Below, piece by piece: positions 24,491-32,672 of a stretch of DNA of 40,561 nt (positions are counted from its first letter, which is position 1; each line of letters starts with the position of its first letter). The notes under the pieces were generated by a model. The model was not told where the DNA came from. It saw only the letters and a list, made by a program, of their open reading frames with translations, and searched no databases. The translations under genes and the position numbers were made by a program. This stretch comes from an uncultured Prevotellaceae bacterium (GTDB lineage Bacteria; Bacteroidota; Bacteroidia; Bacteroidales; Muribaculaceae): contig CAMJZF010000009.1 in assembly GCA_946410125.1 (NCBI GenBank), positions 1-40,561 on the forward strand. The letters are read 5' to 3'.

Positions 24491-25537
24491 ATGCCTTCTC
24501 TCCACTTCACCAATCAAGTAGATGCCACTCTCATTAAAATTATTGAGGGTGGCAGCTACAATCGTGTGGCTGTGCTTGTCGACGGCAACACGCGCCAGTT
24601 GGTCTTGCCTCGCGTGCAATCACTGGCCAATGCTCATGTCATCGAGATGCCCGCAGGCGACATCAACAAGAATCTCGACTCGCTCGCTCATGTGTGGGAG
24701 CAGCTCCAGTTGGGGGGAATGACACGTCATTCACTGCTCGTTAATCTTGGGGGAGGGGTGGTGACCGACCTCGGCGGACTGGCGGCAGCCACGTTCAAGC
24801 GAGGCATCAGTTTCGTTAACGTGCCCACCACCTTGCTGGGGGCGGTAGATGCCGCGGTGGGAGGCAAGACCGGCATCAATTTTGGCGGCTTGAAAAACGA
24901 AATTGGCGTCTTTGCTTCGGCGGCGGCAGTGGTGGTGAGCACCTGTTTCTTCTCTACCTTGCCACAGCAAGAGCTCATGTCGGGCTTCGCCGAGATGCTC
25001 AAGCATGCCATGCTCGACAGTGAATCTCAAGTCGAGAAAATTCTTGGCGTTGATCTTAATGATATCGACTGCGACCTCTTGCTCAGCATGCTACAAGAGT
25101 CTCTAAACGTGAAAATGCGCATCGTCCACCAAGACCCCACCGAGCATGGCATCAGGAAAGCTCTTAATTTAGGACACACCGTGGGGCATGCCTTCGAGAG
25201 CAAGGCAATGAACGAGGGGGCGCCCATTCCACACGGCTATGCCGTGGCATGGGGGCTCGTTGTCGAAGCTGTGTTGTCTCACATGCTGTTAGGGTTTAGC
25301 AGTGAGATGCTTTATCGCCTTGCCAGCTTTGTGAAAAGCAACTATGGTGCGTTTTATATCACCTGTGACCATTACGATGAACTCATTAACCTCATGCGCC
25401 ACGACAAGAAAACCATTGATGGAGAAATAAACTGCACACTCCTCTCCACTTGTGGAAACCCAATAATCAACAATACCATAACGACCGACAATATCAAGGC
25501 GGCACTCGACATCTACCGCGACCTGATGGGTATCTGA
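24491..25537 (+). CDS. aroB: 3-dehydroquinate synthase AroB
   Basis: 348 residues, typical length. Family motifs are all present: LVNLGGGVVTDLGG (NAD loop), VPTTLLGAVDAAVGGKTGIN, GFAEMLKHAML, LNLGHTVGHAFE (metal-binding His) and PHGYAVAWGL. It converts DAHP to 3-dehydroquinate, the second step of the shikimate pathway to aromatic amino acids. It is the last gene of the run starting at 22283. The ATG at 24491 follows a C-rich stretch with no Shine-Dalgarno sequence. Confidence 0.95.
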   Translation: MPSLHFTNQVDATLIKIIEGGSYNRVAVLVDGNTRQLVLPRVQSLANAHVIEMPAGDINKNLDSLAHVWEQLQLGGMTRHSLLVNLGGGVVTDLGGLAAATFKRGISFVNVPTTLLGAVDAAVGGKTGINFGGLKNEIGVFASAAAVVVSTCFFSTLPQQELMSGFAEMLKHAMLDSESQVEKILGVDLNDIDCDLLLSMLQESLNVKMRIVHQDPTEHGIRKALNLGHTVGHAFESKAMNEGAPIPHGYAVAWGLVVEAVLSHMLLGFSSEMLYRLASFVKSNYGAFYITCDHYDELINLMRHDKKTIDGEINCTLLSTCGNPIINNTITTDNIKAALDIYRDLMGI

Positions 25538-25598
25538 CCCCTCTTTTTGCATTCTACCATACATACATTTTTAATTATTGCTTTCGCTTAATATTAAT

Positions 25599-25689
25599 GC
25601 GCTTCGCGCTAAAATTATCTAACTTTTGTTTGCCCCAAAAAAAATTTTAGAGCCGCAGGCTCAATAATTTTAAGCGACGCAGGAGCGTC
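25599..25689. repeat. Cluster of GC hairpins within nested AT inverted repeats
   Basis: Three short perfect hairpins: GCGC-TTC-GCGC (25599-25609), GAGCC-GCA-GGCTC (25650-25662) and GACGC-AGGA-GCGTC (25676-25689). Around them are AT arms: TAAAATTAT (25610-25618) pairs with ATAATTTTA (25664-25672), and CTAAAATT (25609-25616) can pair with AATTTTAG (25643-25650). This looks like an intergenic palindromic repeat element. Confidence 0.7.
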
Positions 25690-25740
25690 CCTAAAAAAGA
25701 AGAGAGGTGGCTGTGTGTCCTTGTGTCTTATTTGCGAATT

Positions 25741-25780
25741 AGCCTCTCCCCTTGAGGGGGAGACCGAGAGGGGGCTACCA
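25741..25780. repeat. 40-bp repeat, copy 1
   Basis: An exact 40-base copy of 25804-25843. It begins AGCCTCTCCCCTTGAGGGGG and contains the internal palindrome TCTCCCC / GGGGAGA. I recall such CTCCCC...GGGGAG units as dispersed intergenic repeats in Bacteroidetes genomes. Confidence 0.9.
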
Positions 25781-25803
25781 TCTGTCCCACGATTTCCGGC
25801 GAC

Positions 25804-25843
25804 AGCCTCTCCCCTTGAGGGGGAGACCGAGAGGGGGCTACCA
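25804..25843. repeat. 40-bp repeat, copy 2
   Basis: Identical to 25741-25780 over 40 bases. The copies are in direct orientation with a 23-base spacer, giving a 63-base period. Confidence 0.9.
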
Positions 25844-25899
25844 GATGATTCTCTTGGCTTTCTTTGTGTGAAAAAATTATCAAAAAAAGCGCATAAATA

Positions 25900-25931
25900 T
25901 TTGAACGTTTCACTATCTTTTTTTAACTTTG
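25900..25931 (+). promoter_or_regulatory. Promoter of the adhesin gene
   Basis: TTTG (25900-25903), exactly 20 bases, then TAACTTTG (25924-25931). The adhesin ATG is at 26024, leaving a 5' leader of about 85 bases that also holds a 10-codon frame at 25975-26007. Confidence 0.85.
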
Positions 25932-26023
25932 CGCATCAATATCGTGATGATTTGAAACAAATCAATAAGTAACCATGAAATTTGAGAGTTATTTTCTATA
26001 TTATTAACCAAAACCGTTTTTTT

Positions 26024-29000
26024 ATGAACAAAAAACTATTATCTTTGTTACTCTTGGTGACGGCGGCTTTCACAACCGCTTTCGCTCAAGAGACATTGAC
26101 GGTCTATAACGGAACGAATACCAACGGCAATGTCCCAATTTATGGCTTGTACGTTGATGCTTTCCAAAAGTCAGAAACCGTCTTTGCTGCCGATTCCCTT
26201 GAGGCATTGGCCCCAGGTTCCACAATTACTGGATTGACGTGGTATCTTAATGCCGCTGTGAGTGAAGGTTGGACTAATGCCCAATTTATTATCTTCATGA
26301 AGGAAGTAAGCGCTACAACTATCGATGCTTACTATGGTACCGAAGGTGCTACTGTCGTGTATGAAGGACCTATTTCTCCCACCAATTTAGCTATTGAGTT
26401 TACCGAACCTTACACCTATCAGGGTGGTAACTTGCTAATTGGCGTTTATGTGACTGCTAAAGGTAGCTATAAGAGTGCTACATTTGTTGGCAAAACTGTT
26501 GAAGGCGCATCTGTTAGCGGCTATTCCAGCTCATCATTAGATGCTGTTACTACTTATCAGCGCAACTTCGTGCCTAAGACTACTTTCACCTACCTTCCTG
26601 CCGGTACCGCGGTTTATCACAAGCCCAAGAACCTTCAGGTTGGCAACATTACTCCTAACAGCGCAACCCTCACTTGGGAAGCTGGTGGTGAAGAGACTGC
26701 ATGGAACGTTGAGTACAAGAAGGCTGCCGACGAGGAGTGGACCTCGGCTCACGTTACCCAAATGACCTATGCCCTCGACGCTCTTACCAATGGCACCGTC
26801 TATGAAGTGCGCGTTCAGGGCGACTATGGCGATGGAAACCTCAGCCCATGGGCAACATCAACCTTTAACACTTTGTTGTGTGATGAAGACGAGATGGGCG
26901 ATGTGGCCTATGATATTTATGATGCCTATGGCGACGGATGGGGATCCTGCGTTCTGCAGATTGTTTCTAAAGACGCTGGTGTGGTAGTTCAATCATTGAC
27001 ACTTCCCGCAGGTGCAAACAAAGATCACATCACTGGAACAGTGAAATTGTGCTATGGTGTTGAGTATAACCTCGTGTGGATTGGAAACCAATACACCTAT
27101 GAGTGTGGTTTAACTCTCACTGCTCCCGATGGCACTGTTATCTATGATCACCCAGGCTCTTCAAGCAGCACTACTGGAACGGCCATCACTCCTGGCGTTA
27201 TCGCTACATTCACTATCAATCCTGTAACTTGCCCACGCCCAACTGAGTTGGCAGCAACCAACGTTGTGTTTAACGGTGCCACTCTCACCTGGACGCCTGG
27301 CAACGAGGAGCAGGATGCTTGGCAAGTGATTTACGCTGCAGGCGAGTTTAATCCCGACGAAATCAATCAGGCTCCGGTTGACGTGACTGGCGAGGCAACC
27401 CTCAACATCACTGGCCTCACCGAGAACACTACCTACACTGCCTACGTTCGTGGCAATTGCGGTGAGAATGACAAGAGCTCATGGAGCGAGCCTGTGACTT
27501 TCACCACTCCATTGCAGTTCCCAATTCCTACCGAGCTCACAATTAGCGACATTACCGCTACTACTGCCAAGGCTTCTTGGGCTGGCAATGCCGAGAGTTA
27601 CAACCTGCGTTACCGCCCCATCAACAAGGGCAACTATGTCCTTGACGAGAGCTTCGAGAGTGGCATTCCAAGCACTTGGACCAACCTCGACAGCGATGCC
27701 GACGGCAATAAATGGGCGGCTACCAGTCTGCAAGGTTCCGGGATTCCTTATTATGACGGACTGGCAGCTGCAGTGAGCGCAAGCTATATCAATGGTACTG
27801 GTGCCTTGACCCCCGACAACTGGCTCATCACTCCTCAGGTAACCTTCTCCGGCAAGCTGCGTTTTGCCATTCGCGACACTGGCTACCGTGAGACTTACGC
27901 CGTTTATGTGTCGACAGGCGGCACTGCAACCGATGACTTTGTTGCTATAGCTGAGTCAACCCAGACCACTGCCGAGTGGGTTGAGCACGAAATCGACCTG
28001 AGTGCTTACGAGGGACAGCAGGGCTACATCGCCTTCCGTCACTTTGACTGCACCGACGGCTACTTCCTGTTGCTTGACAAGGTGACCATTGGCACCGACG
28101 CTCCCGAGAGCGAGTGGACTACTGTTGAGAACGCAACCAGTCCTTACGACATGGAAGGTCTCACTCCAGGCACCCAGTATGAGGTACAGGTTCAAGGTGT
28201 TTATGCCGAGGGCAATTCTGACTGGACCGAGATTGTTAACTTCACAACTAACGACGGTCTTGATGTTCCCACTCAGCTGGCAGTAAGCGAGGTTACCCAT
28301 AACAGCGCAGTAGCCACTTGGGAGGGTACTCAAGAGAGCTATAACCTGCGCTACCGCAAGGCTGGTTCGGCCAACGTACTCTTCTTCGAGAGCTTCGAGA
28401 ATGGCCTTGACGCATGGACTCTCGTTGACACCGATGGCGACGGCAAGAACTGGCAGTTATTCAACCCCACCACATTCAATGATGGTGGCTATCCCGCCTA
28501 TGATGGCGACTATGCAGTGATGACTCGCAGCTGGCTCTCTGGGGCACTCACTCCCGACCAGTGGCTCATCAGTCCTAAGATTGACAACCTGGGCAGCATG
28601 CTCCAGTTCTTCGTTCACGACGATGGCGTTGGTGGCTATCCCGAGACTTACCAAGTTTATGTTTCTACCACCGACACTGAGATTGCAAGCTTCACTGCTG
28701 TGAGCGAGAAGATGCAGTCGCCAAGTGCAGTTGATTGGACCGAGGTGACTGTCGACCTGAGTGCCTACGCAGGCCAGGCTGGCTACATCGCCTTCCGTCA
28801 CTATGACTGCACCGACATGGATTATATGCTCATCGATGCTGTAAGCGTTCTTGGCGATGTGGTTCCTGCTGGCGAATGGACTGTTGTTGAAAATGTTACC
28901 AGTCCTTACACTATCGAGGGTCTTGATCCTGAGACTAAATATGAGGTTGAGGTGCAGGGCATCTTTGGCGAGAACACTACCGAGTGGACCGAGCCTGTTG

Positions 29001-29962
29001 AGTTCACTACTCTTGAGGCTCCTGTTCTGCCTGAGTACAGCGAGTTCTTTGTAGTGGGCGACTTCAACGAGTGGAACCAGACCGAGGAAGGTGGACGTGT
29101 TGAACTCGTGGCTAACGAGGAAGGCACCGAATATACCGCAACTCTCGACTTTGAGGCTGGCCAAGACTTCAAGGTTATCACTCACCTGCCCGATGTGACT
29201 CCTGCCGATGTGCTCGACTGGGTTTGGTTAGGCGCTAATGAGGACAATTACCTGATTGGCACCGACAAGCTCGATGTTAACATTCCATTGGTTAATGACT
29301 TAGAAGCTTTGAACTTCAAGATTGAGGAAGCTGGCAATTACACTATCACTGTTAAGGCTGCTCCTACTACCACTGGACTGATGGCACTGCAAGAGCCTCT
29401 CGTGATGGTTGTTACCAAGAATGAAACTCCTGCTCCTGAGTATAGCGAGTTCTATGTAGTGGGTGAATTCAATGGCTGGGATCAGACCGAGGAAGGTGGA
29501 CGTGTTGAACTCGTGGCTAACGAGGACGGCACAGAGTATACCGGTACTGTTGAGATGGTAGCTCAAGATGAGTTCAAGGTTATCACTCCTAATCCTAACC
29601 CAACAGGTGAGAATGATCAATGGATTTGGTTTGGTGGCGTTGATGAGAACCAAATGGGTTACTTCCTCATCGACAACGCTATGCTCGATGTGGAAATCTC
29701 GTTGATTAACGGATCTAATTTCCAAGTTCTGGCTGGTGGCGAGTACACCATCACCGTTAAGGCTCCTCAAGCCGACGGCACAAGAGCTCTGCAAGAGCCT
29801 CTCGTGATGGTTGTAACTATGAAGCCTACAGCAATCTCTACCATTAACAGTGACATGCGCAACGACAACGCTTGGTATGGAGTCAACGGCATTCGCTATG
29901 AGAACCGTCCAACCGTTAAGGGCGTTTACATCCACAATGGTAAGAAAGTCGTGATTAAGTGA
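26024..29962 (+). CDS. Large secreted adhesin: fibronectin III, cleaved-adhesin and SusE/F-like repeats
   Basis: 1312 residues from the ATG at 26024, which begins the signal peptide (residues 1-22, ending TAFAQ). The earlier TTG at 25982 is rejected. Several FN3 domains (bases about 26620-26870 and 27230-27510, and further ones after each adhesin domain) alternate with two cleaved-adhesin/choice-of-anchor J domains (about 27640-28095 and 28380-28860, with ESFE.G, W...D.DG..W and LTPD.WLI.P). Two repeats of about 130 residues starting YSEFF/YVVG(D/E)FN.W (29030-29430 and 29435-29825) resemble SusE/SusF starch-binding modules. The end (GVYIHNGKKVVIK) resembles a type A T9SS sorting tail. It is probably surface-exposed and binds glycan or protein. 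Confidence 0.85.
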   Translation: MNKKLLSLLLLVTAAFTTAFAQETLTVYNGTNTNGNVPIYGLYVDAFQKSETVFAADSLEALAPGSTITGLTWYLNAAVSEGWTNAQFIIFMKEVSATTIDAYYGTEGATVVYEGPISPTNLAIEFTEPYTYQGGNLLIGVYVTAKGSYKSATFVGKTVEGASVSGYSSSSLDAVTTYQRNFVPKTTFTYLPAGTAVYHKPKNLQVGNITPNSATLTWEAGGEETAWNVEYKKAADEEWTSAHVTQMTYALDALTNGTVYEVRVQGDYGDGNLSPWATSTFNTLLCDEDEMGDVAYDIYDAYGDGWGSCVLQIVSKDAGVVVQSLTLPAGANKDHITGTVKLCYGVEYNLVWIGNQYTYECGLTLTAPDGTVIYDHPGSSSSTTGTAITPGVIATFTINPVTCPRPTELAATNVVFNGATLTWTPGNEEQDAWQVIYAAGEFNPDEINQAPVDVTGEATLNITGLTENTTYTAYVRGNCGENDKSSWSEPVTFTTPLQFPIPTELTISDITATTAKASWAGNAESYNLRYRPINKGNYVLDESFESGIPSTWTNLDSDADGNKWAATSLQGSGIPYYDGLAAAVSASYINGTGALTPDNWLITPQVTFSGKLRFAIRDTGYRETYAVYVSTGGTATDDFVAIAESTQTTAEWVEHEIDLSAYEGQQGYIAFRHFDCTDGYFLLLDKVTIGTDAPESEWTTVENATSPYDMEGLTPGTQYEVQVQGVYAEGNSDWTEIVNFTTNDGLDVPTQLAVSEVTHNSAVATWEGTQESYNLRYRKAGSANVLFFESFENGLDAWTLVDTDGDGKNWQLFNPTTFNDGGYPAYDGDYAVMTRSWLSGALTPDQWLISPKIDNLGSMLQFFVHDDGVGGYPETYQVYVSTTDTEIASFTAVSEKMQSPSAVDWTEVTVDLSAYAGQAGYIAFRHYDCTDMDYMLIDAVSVLGDVVPAGEWTVVENVTSPYTIEGLDPETKYEVEVQGIFGENTTEWTEPVEFTTLEAPVLPEYSEFFVVGDFNEWNQTEEGGRVELVANEEGTEYTATLDFEAGQDFKVITHLPDVTPADVLDWVWLGANEDNYLIGTDKLDVNIPLVNDLEALNFKIEEAGNYTITVKAAPTTTGLMALQEPLVMVVTKNETPAPEYSEFYVVGEFNGWDQTEEGGRVELVANEDGTEYTGTVEMVAQDEFKVITPNPNPTGENDQWIWFGGVDENQMGYFLIDNAMLDVEISLINGSNFQVLAGGEYTITVKAPQADGTRALQEPLVMVVTMKPTAISTINSDMRNDNAWYGVNGIRYENRPTVKGVYIHNGKKVVIK

Positions 29963-30028
29963 GAGAATAACTGAACTTGTTCAAGTTATTCCGAGCGTGA
30001 ACGACTTAGAGCGAAGCTCAACGTTCTT
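29953..30028 (+). repeat. 76-bp tandem repeat, copy 1
   Basis: It starts inside the last codons of the adhesin gene (GATTAAG, includes its stop). Two hairpins: A, GAATAACT-GAAC-TT-GTTC-A-AGTTATTC (29965-29991), and B, GAACG...CGTTC with inner GAGC-GAA-GCTC (29999-30026). Confidence 0.9.
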
Positions 30029-30104
30029 GATTAAGTGAGAGAATAACTGAGCTCGCTCAAGTTATTCCGAGCGAGAACGACTTAGAGCGAAGCTCAACGT
30101 TCTT
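30029..30104 (+). repeat. 76-bp tandem repeat, copy 2
   Basis: Directly follows copy 1, with 72 of 76 bases the same. In hairpin A (30041-30067) the inner stem is GAGC-TC-GCTC: 29975 A/29980 T of copy 1 became 30051 G/30056 C, so the pair is kept. The other two differences are in the loop and outside the stems. A 7-base start of a third unit (GATTAAG) follows at 30105. Confidence 0.9.
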
Positions 30105-30120
30105 GATTAAGCCATTATTA

Positions 30121-30157
30121 AAAAAAATGCACTCGCAGCGCGGGTGCATTTTTTTTT
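30121..30157 (+). terminator. Rho-independent terminator after the adhesin gene
   Basis: An A run, then TGCAC-T-CGC-A-GCGCGG-GTGCA (stem TGCAC/GTGCA with inner CGC/GCG), then nine T. The A and T runs extend the stem. This is a strong terminator. Confidence 0.9.
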
Positions 30158-30200
30158 ACCCTTCAAGATTCGGGCGATTAGCCGTTTTTTCCTATCAAGA

Positions 30201-30232
30201 ATTGTGTAATTAGTCGTTTTTTGTTACATTTG
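30201..30232 (+). promoter_or_regulatory. Promoter of the dockerin-protein gene
   Basis: ATTG (30201-30204), 20 bases, then TACATTTG (30225-30232), 23 bases before the ATG at 30256. Confidence 0.75.
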
Positions 30233-30255
30233 CACAATCATTAATATATTAAATC

Positions 30256-32568
30256 ATGCAATTTATGAAGAAATCGTTATTACTACCCATTTTTATGCTG
30301 GTGGCAGCGGTGGCCGGTGCGGCAACCTTTCCTGCAAGTTACTATACCGTGGCTCCCGAAACTGCGGTACTCGTGGGCGACGTTAACAGTGACGGCTTTG
30401 TCACCAGTGCCGACGTGACCGCCATCTATGACATTTTGCTCGGCGTTAACAATACTTTCGCGGCGACCAGTGACATAAATGGCGACGGCTATGTCACCAG
30501 TGCCGACGTTACGGCTGTCTATGACGTGCTCCTCAGTGGCAGCGGGCCCTCACCGGTCACCTCTATTACCATGAACAACTACGTTGGTGTAACGTCGTCG
30601 GCACCTCCTGTGCAGCACACTTGGAAGAACAATGAGGACGTGATTTTCATCGCTCTCGACGGGGTGGAGCAGAATATGTATGTGCTGGTGCGAAGCGGTG
30701 GCAAGTGGACCCTCAAGGACATCAACGGCAACAGCAAGGCAGGCTTTAAGACCTCGGGCACCATCAAGGCGGCTTGGGTGCATAACGCCGACTATGCCAA
30801 CGCTCAGGTGTGGAACATCGCTGTGCCCGTTGATCTCGCCACAGGCAGTGGAACCTATACTTGCAGTGGCACCACCGTGGCAATTAATCTTAACCTCACC
30901 TTGATGGAGAGCAAGCTCGAAGTGATAAACCCCTCTCAAGGCGATTTTGTGACCAACTATGATCACGTTGCAGGCATTACAAGCATTACTGAGGGAAACT
31001 TTTATACTGAGCCTAAGGCACCGGTGACCCACTTTGTCACCTCAGGCAACACTACCTTTGGCTATGCTTATGGCATCATGCGGAGCTATGACTACTATCA
31101 TTACCTGAGTCAAGGCAAGACGGGCTATAAGAGCGAAATGACCTATCCCTTGACTCCGGGCAAGACGCATTTTATTTACAGCCCCGATGCTTACTGGTCG
31201 ATATGGACACGCGACTTCTCGATGATTTACTACCATGCCTTCGACAATATCACCAGGATTACCTTGAACAACACTGGCAGTGTGGTGTATATGCCTGTGG
31301 GGGCATCTATCAACTTCATCCCACAAGAGGCTGGCGTCACCGTGTGGGACGGTATCTTGCAGTCCTTTAGCTCGTCTAACACTACCAGCGTGAAATGCTA
31401 TGAATACAACACTGCCCACACCATCACCATCGAGGCAATGGAGGTGGGAACATCGACGGTGAGCTTCCGTTACACCTCGCCAGGCGGCGGCACCTACAAC
31501 TACCAGTTCACCGTGAAGGTAGAGCCATCGATATGGGTTGCAGGCTCGCAGCTCAATGCCAGCGGGGTGAAGGTGCCAGCCATCTACTACAACAATAAAG
31601 GCACAAGCCATCCATCTATCAGTGGTGCCACCGGCGACCAATGGGTGGAGCGCTTTGAGGTGGGCAATGGCAATGGCTTTGCATGGGTCACCAATGGATC
31701 GAAAAGCGAGATTCACCGCAGCACCAACCCCTACGCTTATGGATCCTTTATCAAGCGCTATGACGTGAAAAGTGCCACTCCATGGCTCTATGCCGACAAG
31801 AGTGGAAACGTCTATTATCTCTCCAACTACAGCAGTGGTAATTACATGATATTTAAGAACAATGGCTTGGTGTTTGACACTAACACTGACGATAAACCAG
31901 AATTTGTCAAAGCCGACTATCAGGCGGGCAAAGTTGCAATGATTTTCAGCAACAGTGATGGCATTAATTTCGTTCAGGATGTGGTTACGGGCACTATAAC
32001 ATCGCAAGACGAGAGCTATTATTTGCCACCAACCGACCCCAACCAGACTTATGGAGGACGAGTGTCGTTTTGGTATGAGAATCTTGCTGTTGACCATGGT
32101 ATAGCGGTAGTTAAGAAGCTCAAAGACGTTGCCAAGCTTGTAGGTTATGAAGTGGATCACACTTATAGCAAATGGGTGGATTGCTACCTCTCGGGCACAT
32201 CAACCACCTCGGTGAATTATAATTACAACTTAATTCCCAATGCATCTTCTAAAGAGATATTCCTTACCAGTGCCAACAAGATTTGCTATGTGGATAATCT
32301 GGCAACCGGCAAAATAGCAGTGGTCAACAGCGGCGCAAGCAGTGCCGATCTTTATAACACAGGCCTGACTAACATGGTCATGTGCCGATATAAAGACGGA
32401 TTCTTCTACGGCGTGAGGAAAGTCACTGCCTCCAACGGCAACGTGACTTACTATCTCTTCCACGAAACGTTTAATAACGTGATTGGAGGCGTCTACACGC
32501 AGCGAAAGATCGACTTGCCACAAAGCTTCGAGCTCAAGGACGTGTACCTTGAGACCACTCGCAACTGA
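30256..32568 (+). CDS. Secreted protein with N-terminal dockerin repeats
   Basis: 770 residues; the start is 30256, or 30265 giving a tighter signal peptide (about residues 4-23). Directly after it are two dockerin type I/EF-hand loops, DVNSDGFVTSAD (residues 42-53) and DINGDGYVTSAD (73-84), each followed by a short helix (VTA.YD.LL). Dockerins bind calcium and dock to cohesins in clostridia; in Bacteroidetes their partners are mostly unknown. Dockerins usually sit at the C-terminus. The remaining 670 residues form a beta-rich region that I do not recognise, with an Ig-like part (about 350-430) and a region that reads like a repeat of beta blades (about 450-760). No T9SS sorting tail is seen at the end. 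It lies alone between the adhesin terminator and a convergent terminator. Confidence 0.8.
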   Translation: MQFMKKSLLLPIFMLVAAVAGAATFPASYYTVAPETAVLVGDVNSDGFVTSADVTAIYDILLGVNNTFAATSDINGDGYVTSADVTAVYDVLLSGSGPSPVTSITMNNYVGVTSSAPPVQHTWKNNEDVIFIALDGVEQNMYVLVRSGGKWTLKDINGNSKAGFKTSGTIKAAWVHNADYANAQVWNIAVPVDLATGSGTYTCSGTTVAINLNLTLMESKLEVINPSQGDFVTNYDHVAGITSITEGNFYTEPKAPVTHFVTSGNTTFGYAYGIMRSYDYYHYLSQGKTGYKSEMTYPLTPGKTHFIYSPDAYWSIWTRDFSMIYYHAFDNITRITLNNTGSVVYMPVGASINFIPQEAGVTVWDGILQSFSSSNTTSVKCYEYNTAHTITIEAMEVGTSTVSFRYTSPGGGTYNYQFTVKVEPSIWVAGSQLNASGVKVPAIYYNNKGTSHPSISGATGDQWVERFEVGNGNGFAWVTNGSKSEIHRSTNPYAYGSFIKRYDVKSATPWLYADKSGNVYYLSNYSSGNYMIFKNNGLVFDTNTDDKPEFVKADYQAGKVAMIFSNSDGINFVQDVVTGTITSQDESYYLPPTDPNQTYGGRVSFWYENLAVDHGIAVVKKLKDVAKLVGYEVDHTYSKWVDCYLSGTSTTSVNYNYNLIPNASSKEIFLTSANKICYVDNLATGKIAVVNSGASSADLYNTGLTNMVMCRYKDGFFYGVRKVTASNGNVTYYLFHETFNNVIGGVYTQRKIDLPQSFELKDVYLETTRN

Positions 32569-32594
32569 TTGTTCTGAACCACAACAATAAAAAG

Positions 32595-32631
32595 GAGTGG
32601 CGGAGTGCTCACAAGGAGTGCTCCGCCACTC
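32595..32631. terminator. Bidirectional terminator hairpin
   Basis: GAGTGGCGGAGTGCTC / loop acaag / GAGTGCTCCGCCACTC: a 16-bp stem with two G-T wobbles, between the convergent dockerin and lipoprotein genes. The plus side continues TTACTTTTATT, and an A-rich run precedes the stem for the minus side. Confidence 0.8.
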
Positions 32632-32639
32632 TTACTTTT

Positions 32640-32672
32640 ATTCTCTTCCCTCTCACTCTTCCCTCTCACTCT
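32640..32672. repeat. Short TCTTCCCTCTCAC direct repeats
   Basis: Two adjacent copies of TCTTCCCTCTCAC plus a partial third (TCTCAC) lie between the terminator and the 3' end of the lipoprotein gene. No function is suggested. Confidence 0.6.

Larger units (their letters stand above)
25538..25899. other. Gene-free repeat-rich gap
   Basis: No gene is supported between aroB and the adhesin promoter. The stretch holds a cluster of short hairpins (25599-25689) and two copies of a 40-base element (25741-25780 and 25804-25843). An open frame across the 40-base copies encodes only the repeated SPLEGETERGLP and is best read as repeat-derived. Confidence 0.7.

Noticed and set aside
25715-25972. 85-codon frame across the 40-bp repeats
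   Set aside because: Its product is two copies of SPLEGETERGLP made by the DNA repeat, and it overlaps the adhesin promoter. Repeat-derived rather than a gene.
25975-26007. 10-codon upstream frame (MKFESYFLYY) in the adhesin leader
   Set aside because: Possible leader peptide, but it has no ribosome site, regulatory codon run or attenuator hairpin, so chance is the simplest explanation.
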